Shown here piece by piece: positions 44,993 to 54,236 of a stretch of 64,000 nt of DNA (within the stretch, counting starts at the first letter, position 1; every line of letters starts with the position of its first letter). Below the pieces are notes generated by a model. The model was not told where the DNA came from. It was given only the letters and a program-made list of their open reading frames with translations, and did not search any database. Source of the stretch: Roseibium album (GTDB lineage Bacteria; Pseudomonadota; Alphaproteobacteria; Rhizobiales; Stappiaceae); contig NZ_CXWE01000003.1 of NCBI RefSeq assembly GCF_001404515.1, forward strand, positions 310,001 to 374,000. The letters run 5' to 3'. The translations under genes were made by a program, and so were the position numbers.

Positions 44993-45727
44993 TCAGGCGC
45001 CGTCACGCATTGCATCCCGGATGACGAAATTGTCCAGCAAACCTCGAAAGGCCTGGTTCCGGCGGTACCAGGTGCCGATCTTGACCCGGTCCATGCCATG
45101 GCTGACGACCGCCGGAACAATGCCGGTTTCCGTGACAAGGGCGCCGTCCAGATAGAGCTGTGTTTTTTCGCTGGTCCGGTCGATAACAAGCCTGACCTGA
45201 TGCCAGTTCAAGGTCATTGCGCCGGGACCGGACGCCAGCCGCGCCTTTGAACCGGTCACGTCCTCCATCGCGACACTCAGGACAGGTTCCTCGCCGTTGG
45301 AAAGATTGAAGATGACATGGCGGATGCGATCTCCGCTTTTGCCACTGACCACAGCGACGGTTTTGACCGGGGCGCTTTTTTCATAGGGATTGGTCCAGTC
45401 CTCCGCCTTGATGTCGAATGATATGTCGACACGCTCGGAAAGACTGATCATGTCCGGCGTCTTGATTTCCACGTATCGGCCATCGCCCTGGGCAAAATAA
45501 GCCTGACCCGTCTTCCCGGCAGAAAAGACGGCTTTGCCGTCAACCGACTGAGGGTGAAGATCGATTTCGCCGATCGTGTCGACAGTGCCTTCAAATCCCA
45601 GTTGTACATAGGCGCCTTCGATCGGTGCCGTTACGTGAGCACTTTTCTGCCCGGGGATCAGCCACACGGCAATCAGAACAGCACAACAGGCTGTGGCGAC
45701 GACCGCTACAAGTGCTGTTCTACTCAT
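44993..45727 (-). CDS. Exported LamG/concanavalin-like fold protein
   Basis: 244 aa with an N-terminal hydrophobic helix (TALVAVVATACCAVLIAVWLI, about 4-24) that is either a signal anchor or signal peptide. The rest is beta-rich, with the pattern VDISFDIKAEDW ... LNWHQVRLVIDRTSEKTQLYLDGALV ... KIGTWYR ... RGLLDNFVIRD, typical of LamG-like jelly-roll domains that bind glycans. GGGAGCAGAAA precedes ATG 45727. Convergent with the decarboxylase and divergent from a Crp/Fnr gene. Role unknown. Confidence 0.75.
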   Translation of the reverse strand: MSRTALVAVVATACCAVLIAVWLIPGQKSAHVTAPIEGAYVQLGFEGTVDTIGEIDLHPQSVDGKAVFSAGKTGQAYFAQGDGRYVEIKTPDMISLSERVDISFDIKAEDWTNPYEKSAPVKTVAVVSGKSGDRIRHVIFNLSNGEEPVLSVAMEDVTGSKARLASGPGAMTLNWHQVRLVIDRTSEKTQLYLDGALVTETGIVPAVVSHGMDRVKIGTWYRRNQAFRGLLDNFVIRDAMRDGA

Positions 45728-45960
45728 TTTCTGCTCCCGGGTGGTCAGGTCTGCATCGGCAATCGGTCTTTGAACTAAGGGTAAGCCTAGTATGAAATTC
45801 TTAAGCGCCCGTGATCCCGGCCGGAACACCATTCAAAACACGTCTTGCCGCATGGTGTCTGCCAGACCGGGACACCGCTTGAAATGCATCTGCACATGAA
45901 GATACCGTTTTCAACGAAACAGCGTATGTATCTGCCAGCGTCAGGGTCCGGTCCAAAGCA

Positions 45961-46500
45961 ATGAAGATATCACCTGAACTTCGCGACACATTCCGATGCA
46001 TCGGCAAGGTCCGGAACCTCGCGAAGAAAGAGTGCGTATTGGAACAGGGGGACGTCAGCCGCCACGCATACTTCGTCGAGTCGGGATGTCTGCGTCTTTG
46101 GCACAATGACGAAGGCAAGGATGTGTCGCTGAAGTTCTTCCTGCAGGAGGAACTCTGCGCATCCCTGCAGAGTTTTCATCAGGAACTGCCGAGCAAATAC
46201 GGCCTTGAAACGATTGCCCCATCTGTCGTGCGGGTGTGCACAAAGCAGGATCTCCGGAATTTCATGGAGCAGTCACCGGCTTTCAGAGAGTACGTCGATT
46301 CTGTCATGGTTCACTGCATGGCGAATTATCAGGACCTCTTTGCGGACCGAATTTCCAATTCTCCCGAAGATCGGTATCAGGTCCTGATCGAACGGGAACC
46401 GGAAGTCCTGAACACGGTTCCGCTCCACTACATCGCATCGTATCTCGGAATTACACCAGTCTCGCTGAGCAGAATTCGCCGGAAAATGGAAAAGTCTTAA
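45961..46500 (+). CDS. Crp/Fnr family transcriptional regulator
   Basis: 179 aa. N-terminal cyclic-nucleotide-binding-type beta barrel (VLEQGDVSRHAYFVESGCLRLWHND, about 27-51) and a short C-terminal helix-turn-helix (YIASYLGITPVSLSRIRRKME, 158-178). It lacks the classical cysteine cluster of Fnr, so oxygen sensing by an Fe-S centre is unlikely. It may bind a small ligand. Divergent from the LamG-like gene and upstream of two plus-strand genes. Confidence 0.82.
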   Translation: MKISPELRDTFRCIGKVRNLAKKECVLEQGDVSRHAYFVESGCLRLWHNDEGKDVSLKFFLQEELCASLQSFHQELPSKYGLETIAPSVVRVCTKQDLRNFMEQSPAFREYVDSVMVHCMANYQDLFADRISNSPEDRYQVLIEREPEVLNTVPLHYIASYLGITPVSLSRIRRKMEKS

Positions 46501-46703
46501 CAATCGTTAAGGCAAAAAAACACGTTATTTCCTAGTCCTGTTCTCAGGAGCGGACGTTCGTTTGATGACGACGGCCGAGCGTTTGGTCACCTCCGGAATT
46601 TGATGAAAACCGCATTCCATCAACACCAAACGGCAAGTAACGGAAGTTCAGTCATTTGCGATCTTTCGACACAGAAGAATTGTGAAGAGACGAGTGAAAC
46701 GAG

Positions 46704-47114
46704 ATGACGCGTTCCAGAATTCCGACAGGCCGGGCCCTGTTGCTCTTTGCCGTTCTGGCTGGCTTCACAAGCTTCTGGTTCACATTGCAATTCACCTGGA
46801 CACCTGAATTTCAGGCGACTGCCCTGCCTGACGGCCCCACCCACTCCAACTACCATGCGTTCCGGGGCGCAATGCTGGCGTTGGGGGTCAACCTGCTCTT
46901 GGCATGGGTTGGCATAAGGGCCAACGCCATCAGGCTTGAAAGTTGGGCGATTGTTGTCTTCATGGCGGTCTTTTACTACGCAGGCTGGTGGCTTGCCTGG
47001 CCAATCTGGGGACTGCATGCGCCATATTTCTCGGCAGAGGTAGTCCACGCTGTTGGTACCGTTTGCAGCCTTGCAGGTCTGGCAACTCTCAAACCTGATC
47101 TGAAGGCGCTGTAA
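46704..47114 (+). CDS. Hypothetical four-helix membrane protein
   Basis: 136 aa with four hydrophobic segments (about 10-30, 50-68, 78-100, 110-128) and conserved-looking WPIWGLHAPYF and HAVGTVCSL. No known family recognised. It is followed after 4 bp by the zinc-independent oxidoreductase, so they are probably in one transcript. Confidence 0.6.
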   Translation: MTRSRIPTGRALLLFAVLAGFTSFWFTLQFTWTPEFQATALPDGPTHSNYHAFRGAMLALGVNLLLAWVGIRANAIRLESWAIVVFMAVFYYAGWWLAWPIWGLHAPYFSAEVVHAVGTVCSLAGLATLKPDLKAL

Positions 47115-47118
47115 ATCC

Positions 47119-48156
47119 ATGGCAACGATGCAGGCATGGGTCGCACGCGACTATGGGCCGCCCGAAAAGGTTCTTCGGCTTGATAAACTGCCGATACCCG
47201 AGCCGCAGGGTCGGCAGGTTCTTGTACGCATTCTTGCGTCATCGCTGAACCCGATTGATCTTCGAATGGTTCAGGGATACGGCGCTCGGCTTCGACGCCT
47301 GGTCGCACGAGAGGAGTTTCCGTTCATCCCGGGACGAGATGTCGTTGGAGAGGTGGTTGAATCCGGTTCTGAAGTCACGAAATTCGAAACCGGCGACCTC
47401 GTCGTTGGAATTACCGACCTCAGGGAAATTGGCGCGCACGCACAGTTCTCGGCCATAAGCGAAACCAACTTGACGCATGCACCGCCCGGTATCCCGCCAG
47501 GAAAACTGGCTGCCATTCCCTATGTCGCCATGACCACCTGGAGCGCACTTGTCGGCCGTCTGGATCTCGATCCGAGTTCGGCTGCCGGGAAGTCGCTGTT
47601 CGTGCACGCCGGATCAGGCGGCATTGGCAGTTTCACCATCCAGTGGGCCAAATCTCTGGACATGAAGGTTTCAACCACATGCGGTCCGTCAAACGTCGAG
47701 TGGGTCAAGGAGCTTGGCGCAGATGTCGTGATGAACTACAGGGATCAAGACTATCGAGAGATCGTTCAAGATGTCGATTTTGCCTACGACACTCTGGGTG
47801 GAAAATACGAGAAAGGAACGGTGGCGCTTGTGAAAAGCGGTGGTGGTTACGTTTCACTCATTCATCCGACCATGCGCTACACGGACAGGTTTGGGCTATT
47901 TGGCGGTGGGCTGGCTGCAATCGGTACCCTTGTGGGTCGAAAGATATTGCACGGCATGAAGGGGAGAAAATATGCCTGGGCGATCGCGCAGCCCAGCGAG
48001 GCAGGCATTACACATGTCATGGGAAAGGTGGGCAGCGGGAAGATCCGCGCGGTGATCGACCGCGAATTGCCGATGAAAGACATCATATCCGGGTTCGAAC
48101 ACCTTGCATCGGGCCGCGCAAAGGGGAAAGTCGTACTTCTCCGGGAAGATGTCTAA
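47119..48156 (+). CDS. NADP-dependent zinc-independent oxidoreductase (quinone oxidoreductase-like)
   Basis: 345 aa of the medium-chain dehydrogenase family. N-terminal GroES-like domain (PIPEPQGRQVLVRILASSLNPIDLRM), nucleotide-binding motif in FVHAGSGGIGSFTIQWAK (Ala-Gly-x-Gly type) near residue 165. No catalytic or structural zinc cysteines, as in QOR/enoyl reductases. It likely reduces quinones or enals with NADPH. Starts 4 bp after the preceding membrane-protein gene. Confidence 0.88.
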   Translation: MATMQAWVARDYGPPEKVLRLDKLPIPEPQGRQVLVRILASSLNPIDLRMVQGYGARLRRLVAREEFPFIPGRDVVGEVVESGSEVTKFETGDLVVGITDLREIGAHAQFSAISETNLTHAPPGIPPGKLAAIPYVAMTTWSALVGRLDLDPSSAAGKSLFVHAGSGGIGSFTIQWAKSLDMKVSTTCGPSNVEWVKELGADVVMNYRDQDYREIVQDVDFAYDTLGGKYEKGTVALVKSGGGYVSLIHPTMRYTDRFGLFGGGLAAIGTLVGRKILHGMKGRKYAWAIAQPSEAGITHVMGKVGSGKIRAVIDRELPMKDIISGFEHLASGRAKGKVVLLREDV

Positions 48157-48282
48157 CCAGGACAGGTCTCCTGGCCGGACACTGGAGTCGGCCCTGAAAC
48201 CCGCGACGAACCTCGGCAGAAAGGCACGCCACACTGCGGCGAGCGTCCACTGCCCTTTCCAGTCTTCAGAGGTCAAATCTGT

Positions 48283-49920
48283 TCAGGGCATCAGTGCAGG
48301 TTCCTGTGCAAGCTGTTCCAGAAGACGGGCAACGGCCTCGGCGCCCGGATCATTGTGACCCGACAGATTGGCTTCAGAAACATAGCTCGCCCTGCCGGCA
48401 CGCGCCCTGGTGATCCGAGACGTTGCATCCGCGCCTTGTCGAGCTTCCCTGGCTGCTGCCTCGATACCGTTTTCCAGTGCATTCAGCGCCGGCATCAGGG
48501 CATCGATCATGGTCCGGTCACCCGGCTTGGCACCACCGACCTGCATGATGCGGTCAAGGCCCGCTTTCAAGGCACCGATGGAGTTCCGCCCGCTTGAAGA
48601 GGCATCACCCGCTGCCGCGAAGAAAATCGCCAGAAGAACGCCGGAAGACCCGCCCATGGTCTGGCTCAGTTCCAGGCCGATCGCCCGGTAAAGCTGCGTC
48701 AGGTCGGCGAGCGGCATACGGTCGAGCGCGGTGATCAGTGCGCGCGATGCCGTCGCCAATGTGCTGCCCGTGTCACCGTCACCTGACTTTGCATCAAGCG
48801 CGTTGAGATCGGCTTCAGCCGCAATCAGGATATTGCAGCACTTTTCGATGAATTTCCGTGTCGCGTCGTTGTTGGACGGCAGCGGCTGGATCGGTGACAA
48901 CCCGTCCGGCAGCGGCAGGATGGACACCGGTCCGAGCGCAAGACACCCCGGCCAGACCCAGGGCGCGACCGGTGCCTGCAACAAGGCCTCCTCGGTCTTG
49001 CTGACAGCAAGAAGGGACACTGAAAATCCATGCATGTCGAGCGAAGTCATCATGGATGCCGGGCCGACCAGCCAGCGGATCTGCCCGCCGATGCGCGAGT
49101 GCGTGAGTTCCTCGGCGAGTACCGACATTTCCAGCGGCGTCGTGCCACCGAGATTGTTCAGCAGTGCCACATGCGGTCCTGGTGTAAGCGTCGGCTCAAG
49201 CCGGTCGACAACCATGGCCATCGCCGTTTTTGCATTGGAAAAAGCGACCTGTTCGACACCGGCCTCGCCATGAATGCCAAGACCGAGTTCAGCCATGCCG
49301 GCCTTGATCCTGTCTTCCTTCGGCGATCCGGGGATCGTGCACGTATCAAGAGACATGCCGATCGAGACAGCGCCCGAGATCACCCGCCCCGCGGCCTCGG
49401 TAACGGTCTCAAGGTCGGCACCCTGATCTGCAAGCGCACCGGCAATCTTGTGGACGAACAGTGTGCCCGCCACGCCCCTGGCCTGAGGAAGGTCCGGCAG
49501 TGCGACATCGTCGTCAACGATCACCATGTTGACCTTGAGGCCGAAGGCCCGGGCCCTCTCGACCGCAAGGCCGAAATTCAGCCGGTCCCCGGTGTAGTTC
49601 TTGACGATGACCAGGCACCCGGCCTTTCCTGTCACGGCAAGAATGCCAGCAAGAACCGCATCGACCGAGGGTGAGGCGAAGACTTCCCCGCACACCGCGG
49701 CCGTCAGCATTCCCTGGCCGACAAACCCCGCGTGACTGGGCTCGTGACCGGAACCGCCACCGGACACCAGGGCCACTTTCGACTTGTCCCAGTCGGTCCG
49801 CACGACCACCTTGATGTGCGGGTATCCGTCAAGCCGGGCCAGCCGGCCGCCCGCTGTTCGCAAAGCACCGTCAATGGCTTCCGTGACGAGTGTTTCCTTT
49901 GAGTTGATGAACTGCTTCAT
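48283..49920 (-). CDS. dhaK: Dihydroxyacetone kinase, DhaK-DhaL fusion
   Basis: 545 aa. The N-terminal DhaK domain (to about 330) has GGGSGHEPSHAGFVG and the substrate-binding histidine in ELGLGIHGEAGVEQ. The C-terminal DhaL domain has the metal-binding Asp cluster in DAKSGDGDTGSTL. This is the ATP-using single-chain form, which phosphorylates dihydroxyacetone or related ketoses such as erythrulose. GAGGAGAGGG precedes the ATG. It is the last gene of the ABC importer operon (11 bp after the second ATPase), so it probably acts on the imported substrate or on its oxidation product. Confidence 0.93.
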   Translation of the reverse strand: MKQFINSKETLVTEAIDGALRTAGGRLARLDGYPHIKVVVRTDWDKSKVALVSGGGSGHEPSHAGFVGQGMLTAAVCGEVFASPSVDAVLAGILAVTGKAGCLVIVKNYTGDRLNFGLAVERARAFGLKVNMVIVDDDVALPDLPQARGVAGTLFVHKIAGALADQGADLETVTEAAGRVISGAVSIGMSLDTCTIPGSPKEDRIKAGMAELGLGIHGEAGVEQVAFSNAKTAMAMVVDRLEPTLTPGPHVALLNNLGGTTPLEMSVLAEELTHSRIGGQIRWLVGPASMMTSLDMHGFSVSLLAVSKTEEALLQAPVAPWVWPGCLALGPVSILPLPDGLSPIQPLPSNNDATRKFIEKCCNILIAAEADLNALDAKSGDGDTGSTLATASRALITALDRMPLADLTQLYRAIGLELSQTMGGSSGVLLAIFFAAAGDASSSGRNSIGALKAGLDRIMQVGGAKPGDRTMIDALMPALNALENGIEAAAREARQGADATSRITRARAGRASYVSEANLSGHNDPGAEAVARLLEQLAQEPALMP

Positions 49921-49931
49921 GTTCCCTCTCC

Positions 49932-50927
49932 TCAGGTGATACGGACGCCGCTTGCATCAAAGAAAAGCGGATTACGAGGTTGAATGGCGACAGTGTCTCC
50001 GGGTTCCAGATCCGAATGCGGTTCGGAAAGCGTGACAACGTCATGGCCATCCAGCGTCAGGTGAAGGCGTATCTGGTCGCCCAGATGTTCGATACGCTTG
50101 ACCATCGAACCCTTGCCCTCACCCTGCTGGATGTGTTCGGGCCGCAAGCCCATCTTGTCCGCGCCCGCCGGAGCCCCGGCGAACATGTCGGCCGGAAGCA
50201 CGTTGATACGCGGTTGTCCGAGCCGCCCGGCGACATAGAGATTGACCGGATTCTCGTAGATTTCCCGGGGCGTCCCGAATTGCACCAGCCGACCATGGTC
50301 AAGCACTCCGACATGGGTCGACATGGTCATGGCCTCGATCTGGTCATGTGTCACGTAGAGAAGTGTGGCTCCGAGGCTTTCCTGAATCCGCTTCAATTCG
50401 ATGCGAAGATCCGAGCGCAGCTTGGCGTCGAGTGAGCTGAGCGGTTCATCCATCAGGAAAATTGTCGGTTCCCGTACGAGGGCCCGGCCGATCGAAACCC
50501 GCTGCATTTCCCCGCCGGACAGCTCGGTTGCCTTGTTGTTCATCTTGTGTGAAATGCGAAGAACTTCGGCGATCTCTGAAACCTTGCGTTCGATCTCTTC
50601 AGCAGGTGTTTTCAGGAGCGGTGAGCGCAAGGGAAAGGCAAGGTTGTCCTGCACGCTCATATGCGGATAAAGCGAATATTGCTGGAACACCATCGCCACA
50701 TTGCGCTGAGCCGGTGTGTCATCGACAACAGAGCGGCCACCGATGGAAACATCACCACTATCAGGCTGCTCCAATCCGGAAATCAGCCGCAGGATCGTGG
50801 TCTTTCCGGCACCGGTCGGCCCGAGCAGTGTAACAAGAGCCCCGTTGGGAATGGTCATGGTCACGTCGTCGACCGCGATCGTTTCGCCAAAGGCCTTGGA
50901 AAGATTGGACAAACGCACTTCAGACAT
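49932..50927 (-). CDS. ABC transporter ATP-binding protein (sugar/polyol type), second ATPase
   Basis: 331 aa. Walker A GPTGAGKTT, Q-loop VFQQYSLYPHMSVQDN, signature LSGGEMQRVSIGRAL, Walker B IFLMDEPLSSLD, H-loop YVTHD and a C-terminal OB/TOBE region (about 240-330), the MalK/UgpC class. It overlaps the preceding ATPase gene by 8 bp. The frame upstream to 51056 is a run-on; MSEVRLSNLSKAFGE is the family start. It probably forms a heterodimer with the other ATPase, as GlpS/GlpT do. Confidence 0.92.
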   Translation of the reverse strand: MSEVRLSNLSKAFGETIAVDDVTMTIPNGALVTLLGPTGAGKTTILRLISGLEQPDSGDVSIGGRSVVDDTPAQRNVAMVFQQYSLYPHMSVQDNLAFPLRSPLLKTPAEEIERKVSEIAEVLRISHKMNNKATELSGGEMQRVSIGRALVREPTIFLMDEPLSSLDAKLRSDLRIELKRIQESLGATLLYVTHDQIEAMTMSTHVGVLDHGRLVQFGTPREIYENPVNLYVAGRLGQPRINVLPADMFAGAPAGADKMGLRPEHIQQGEGKGSMVKRIEHLGDQIRLHLTLDGHDVVTLSEPHSDLEPGDTVAIQPRNPLFFDASGVRIT

Positions 50928-52017
50928 GGGAGAGGATCCCCTCGTTGAGATCCGACCGCAAGGCGCGTCCCGATTGATTGTCGAACAGCGTCGCAGTGGT
51001 TCCGTTGAATTCGAGCGCGACGGTCTCGCCTGGCTTTGCCGGTTGATCCGACGCAATCCTGGCCTTGAGGTTTCCTCCGGATGTCTTCACGGTGACTATC
51101 TGGGTGGTTCCGAGATATTCGGCGGCAACGATTTCGCCGCGATTGTCGCCCTCGTCGCGAAGCGAGATGTGCTCCGGCCTGATGCCGTAGACCAGATCCC
51201 CCTGGAAGGGTTCACGAACGGTAGGCACGGCGAGGTCAACATGATGAAGCCGGACATTCGACGATCCTGCGTGCACTTCGCCATGGAACCTGAGGAAATT
51301 CATGGATGGTGAGCCGATGAAATCGGCGACAAACATTGTTGCCGGCTTGTCGTAGATGTCCTGCGGCGTGCCGAATTGTTCGATCACGCCATGGTTCATG
51401 ACGACGATCTTGTCTCCCATCTGCATCGCCTCGAGCTGGTCGTGTGTGACATAAACCGTCGTTGCCCCCATGCGGTCGTGCAGCGCCCGCAACTCTTCGG
51501 CCATATGCTCGCGGAACTCCGCATCCAGGGCCCCCAGCGGTTCATCCATCATGAAGGCCTTCGGCTCGCGGACAATTGCCCGTCCAAGAGCGACCCGTTG
51601 CCTGTCACCGCCGGAAAGACCGCTTACAGGCCGGTCGAGGATGTCCTCGATTCCAAGAATCCGTGAGACTTCGGCGACCTTGTCCTTGACCTGACGTGTC
51701 GACATACCCTGACTGATCAGCGGATAAGAGATGTTGCGCCTTACATTCATGTGCGGATAAAGCGCAAACATCTGGAACACGAAGGCGATATCCCGCTGTC
51801 TTGCCGGTTTCTGTCCAACTTCTTCCTTGTCGATATAGATTTCGCCTGATGTTGGAAGTTCCAGGCCCGCGATCATGCGCAACGTGGTTGTCTTGCCGCA
51901 TCCCGACGGTCCAAGCAGCATGAAGAATTCGCCGTCCTCGATTTTGAAAGAGGAGGACTGCACGGCGGTGAAATCACCGAATTCCTTCCTGAGATTTTTG
52001 ATTACGATCTCGGCCAT
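50920..52017 (-). CDS. ABC transporter ATP-binding protein (sugar/polyol type), first ATPase
   Basis: 365 aa. Walker A GPSGCGKTT, Q-loop VFQMFALYPHMNVRRN, signature LSGGDRQRVALGRAI, Walker B FMMDEPLGALD, H-loop YVTHD and a C-terminal TOBE region. Distinct in sequence from the adjacent ATPase, so this importer carries two different nucleotide-binding subunits, unlike the common CUT1 pattern with one. 13 bp after the 62-aa gene. Confidence 0.92.
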   Translation of the reverse strand: MAEIVIKNLRKEFGDFTAVQSSSFKIEDGEFFMLLGPSGCGKTTTLRMIAGLELPTSGEIYIDKEEVGQKPARQRDIAFVFQMFALYPHMNVRRNISYPLISQGMSTRQVKDKVAEVSRILGIEDILDRPVSGLSGGDRQRVALGRAIVREPKAFMMDEPLGALDAEFREHMAEELRALHDRMGATTVYVTHDQLEAMQMGDKIVVMNHGVIEQFGTPQDIYDKPATMFVADFIGSPSMNFLRFHGEVHAGSSNVRLHHVDLAVPTVREPFQGDLVYGIRPEHISLRDEGDNRGEIVAAEYLGTTQIVTVKTSGGNLKARIASDQPAKPGETVALEFNGTTATLFDNQSGRALRSDLNEGILSHV

Positions 52018-52030
52018 GACGCGTTGTGCT

Positions 52031-52219
52031 CTAATCTGGAAAGTGGCTGACGACGATGAACATCACCGTGCCAGTCAGCGTGACGATAAAGGAATAGGTG
52101 TAGGCCCACAGCACGACCGGCTGCATCAGCATGACGACACCGATTGCAATGAGAACCGAGGCGAGCATTTCCCAGGGGCCGCGCCGGAACCGCATCAATC
52201 CATGAACGAACTGGCTCAT
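52031..52219 (-). CDS. Small membrane protein of the ABC importer operon
   Basis: 62 aa with two hydrophobic helices (about 17-37 and 41-60). ATG 52219 overlaps the permease stop by 4 bp (ATGA) and the two ATPase genes follow, so it is embedded in the operon. Glycerol-type importers of rhizobia carry a small membrane protein at a similar position; whether this one is related cannot be told. Function unknown. Confidence 0.6.
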   Translation of the reverse strand: MSQFVHGLMRFRRGPWEMLASVLIAIGVVMLMQPVVLWAYTYSFIVTLTGTVMFIVVSHFPD

Positions 52220-53157
52220 TTGCGCACCGCTCCGAAGGTAATGCCGCGCAGGAGATGCTTGCGAAGCAGGATTGTGAACACCATGACCGGCACCAGGAAC
52301 AGCGTTGCTCCAGCCGCAACGGCAGGCCAGTCCTGCCCGCCGACACCGATGATCGTCGGAATGAATGGCGGTGCCGTTTGTGCCGTTCCCGAGGTCAGGA
52401 GCACAGCAAAGGCATATTCGTTCCAGGAGAAGATCAGGCAGAAGATCGCGGTCGACGCGATCCCGGTTGCTGCCTGTGGCAGCACCACCTTGTAGAAGGC
52501 CTGGAACCGCGTATAGCCATCGATCAGGGCCGCTTCCTCGTACTCGCGCGGTATTTCGTCCATGAATCCCTTGAGTAGCCAGACCGCGAGCGAAATGTTC
52601 ACCGCGGTGTAGAGCAGGATCATGCCCAGATGCGTGTCGGATAACCCAAGTGTCCGGAACATCAGGAAGATCGGGATTGCCACGGCAATGGGCGGCATCA
52701 TCCTGGTGGAAAGGATAAAGAACAGGAGATCGTCCTTGAGCGGCACCTTGAACCTTGAAAAGGCATAAGCGGCCAGGGTTCCGAGGAAAACGGACAGGAA
52801 GGTCGATCCGAAACCGATTATGACCGAGTTAAGAAAGCGCTCGCCGTAACGCGAGGGCCCCGCAATCACCATGTCGCGATTGCGCACGACTTCCTCATAC
52901 CATGTCACCGGCGGAGGCAGCGCCTCGAGTGTTTCTGGGGAGACACGCGTGCGCGTGGTGAAGAGATTGACGTAACCCTCAAGCGACGGTTCGAACAGGA
53001 TCTTTGGCGGATACGCAATGGCATCGACCGGCGACTTGAACCCCGTTGTCAGGATCCACACGAGCGGGAGCAGGGTAATGACGGCGTAGGCCACGACCAG
53101 GGTGCCTGCCAGCCATTTTTGTAGCGACGAGGGTTCGGTAATGGAATAGCTGCTCAT
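52216..53157 (-). CDS. ABC transporter permease (sugar/polyol type), MalG-like
   Basis: About 313 aa with six helices. The EAA loop appears as EEAALIDGYTRFQAFYKVVLPQ near the C-terminal third. A periplasmic insertion near residues 60-100 (PPPVTWYEEVVRNRDM) is longer than in MalG. ATG 53157 overlaps the stop of the other permease (ATGA). The open frame to 53259 is not used. Forms the membrane channel together with the upstream permease. Confidence 0.92.
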   Translation of the reverse strand: MSSYSITEPSSLQKWLAGTLVVAYAVITLLPLVWILTTGFKSPVDAIAYPPKILFEPSLEGYVNLFTTRTRVSPETLEALPPPVTWYEEVVRNRDMVIAGPSRYGERFLNSVIIGFGSTFLSVFLGTLAAYAFSRFKVPLKDDLLFFILSTRMMPPIAVAIPIFLMFRTLGLSDTHLGMILLYTAVNISLAVWLLKGFMDEIPREYEEAALIDGYTRFQAFYKVVLPQAATGIASTAIFCLIFSWNEYAFAVLLTSGTAQTAPPFIPTIIGVGGQDWPAVAAGATLFLVPVMVFTILLRKHLLRGITFGAVRK

Positions 53158-54101
53158 CTTTCCTTCACCTTGTTCAGCGCCTTGACATAGATGGACGCCA
53201 ATCCGAACACCGTCACGAACAATATGATCGCGTAAGCGGATGCATAGCCCGTGCGCCACTTTTCGAAGGCTTCGCGTTTCAGATTGATGGATGTCAGCTC
53301 GGTGATCGATCCCGGACCACCGCCTGTCAATTGAACAACCAGATCGAACATCTTGAAGTTTTCAATCCCCCGGAACAGGACGGCCAGCATCAGGAAGGGC
53401 AGCACCATCGGTATGGTGATCGTCCAGAACTGCCGCCACTGGCTGGCCCGGTCTATCTCGGCGGCCTCATAGATGTAGTCGGGAATGGATCGGAGACCGG
53501 CAAGGCATATCAGCATGACGAAGGGTGTCCACATCCAGGTATCGACGATCACGATGGACCAGGGCGCGAGCGTGACATCGCCGATCATCTGGAACGACGA
53601 CGGATCGATACCGGTCAGGAAGGAAATGCCATAGTTGAACAAGCCGATCTGCGGCTGATAGAGGAACGTCCAGAAGTTTCCGACGACCGCCGGAGACAGC
53701 ATCATCGGCAGAACGATGAGGGTTGTCCAAAGGTCGTTGCCCTTGAATTTGCGGTTGATCAGCCATGCGAGCGTGAACCCGATCAGGACCTGAAAGAATA
53801 TGGTCCAGAACAGGAAATGCGCCGTTGCCTGCATTGTCAGCCAGATATCCTCGTCGGTCAGGATGCGCTCATAGTTGCGCAGGCCGATGTAATCGACCTC
53901 CCGGTTCGGCCGGTTGGCGCGGAAATTCGTGAAACTAAGGTTGATGGTCCAGATGAGCGGGAAGATGTTCACCGCCAGCAGCAGAAAGATCGTCGGCAAC
54001 ACGAACAGCCAGGCGATGGCCCGATCGCTTAGGCCGCGAATTTTGGACGCGACAGAGGGCGGCGTCGCTTTCGCCACGCGGTCGATAGGGGTGTCTGACA
54101 T
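53154..54101 (-). CDS. ABC transporter permease (sugar/polyol type), MalF-like
   Basis: About 315 aa, six helices, with an EAA loop in YEAAEIDRASQWRQFWTITIPM. The N-terminus MSDTPIDRVAKATPPSV is cytosolic; the upstream frame to 54170 is a run-on. First permease gene after the binding protein, separated by a GC-rich stem-loop at 54201-54219 that may lower its expression relative to the binding protein. Confidence 0.92.
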   Translation of the reverse strand: MSDTPIDRVAKATPPSVASKIRGLSDRAIAWLFVLPTIFLLLAVNIFPLIWTINLSFTNFRANRPNREVDYIGLRNYERILTDEDIWLTMQATAHFLFWTIFFQVLIGFTLAWLINRKFKGNDLWTTLIVLPMMLSPAVVGNFWTFLYQPQIGLFNYGISFLTGIDPSSFQMIGDVTLAPWSIVIVDTWMWTPFVMLICLAGLRSIPDYIYEAAEIDRASQWRQFWTITIPMVLPFLMLAVLFRGIENFKMFDLVVQLTGGGPGSITELTSINLKREAFEKWRTGYASAYAIILFVTVFGLASIYVKALNKVKER

Positions 54102-54200
54102 CTTTTGCCCGTTCGAAGAAAATTTCCGGAAAGCCCGGCCGGCTCTCATATGGCGACGTGCGCCACGCATTGCCCGCCGGAGTTTCGGCTGCAGGCGACC

Positions 54201-54219
54201 GACCGGCTGCCGGCCGGTC
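54201..54219 (-). terminator. GC-rich stem-loop between binding protein and permease genes
   Basis: GACCGGC, loop TGCCG, GCCGGTC, lying 18-36 bp past the binding-protein stop (54237). Stem-loops here commonly stabilise the abundant binding-protein mRNA and reduce read-through into the permease; no T-run follows. Confidence 0.5.
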
Positions 54220-54236
54220 GTCTGCGCGCCCCAGTC

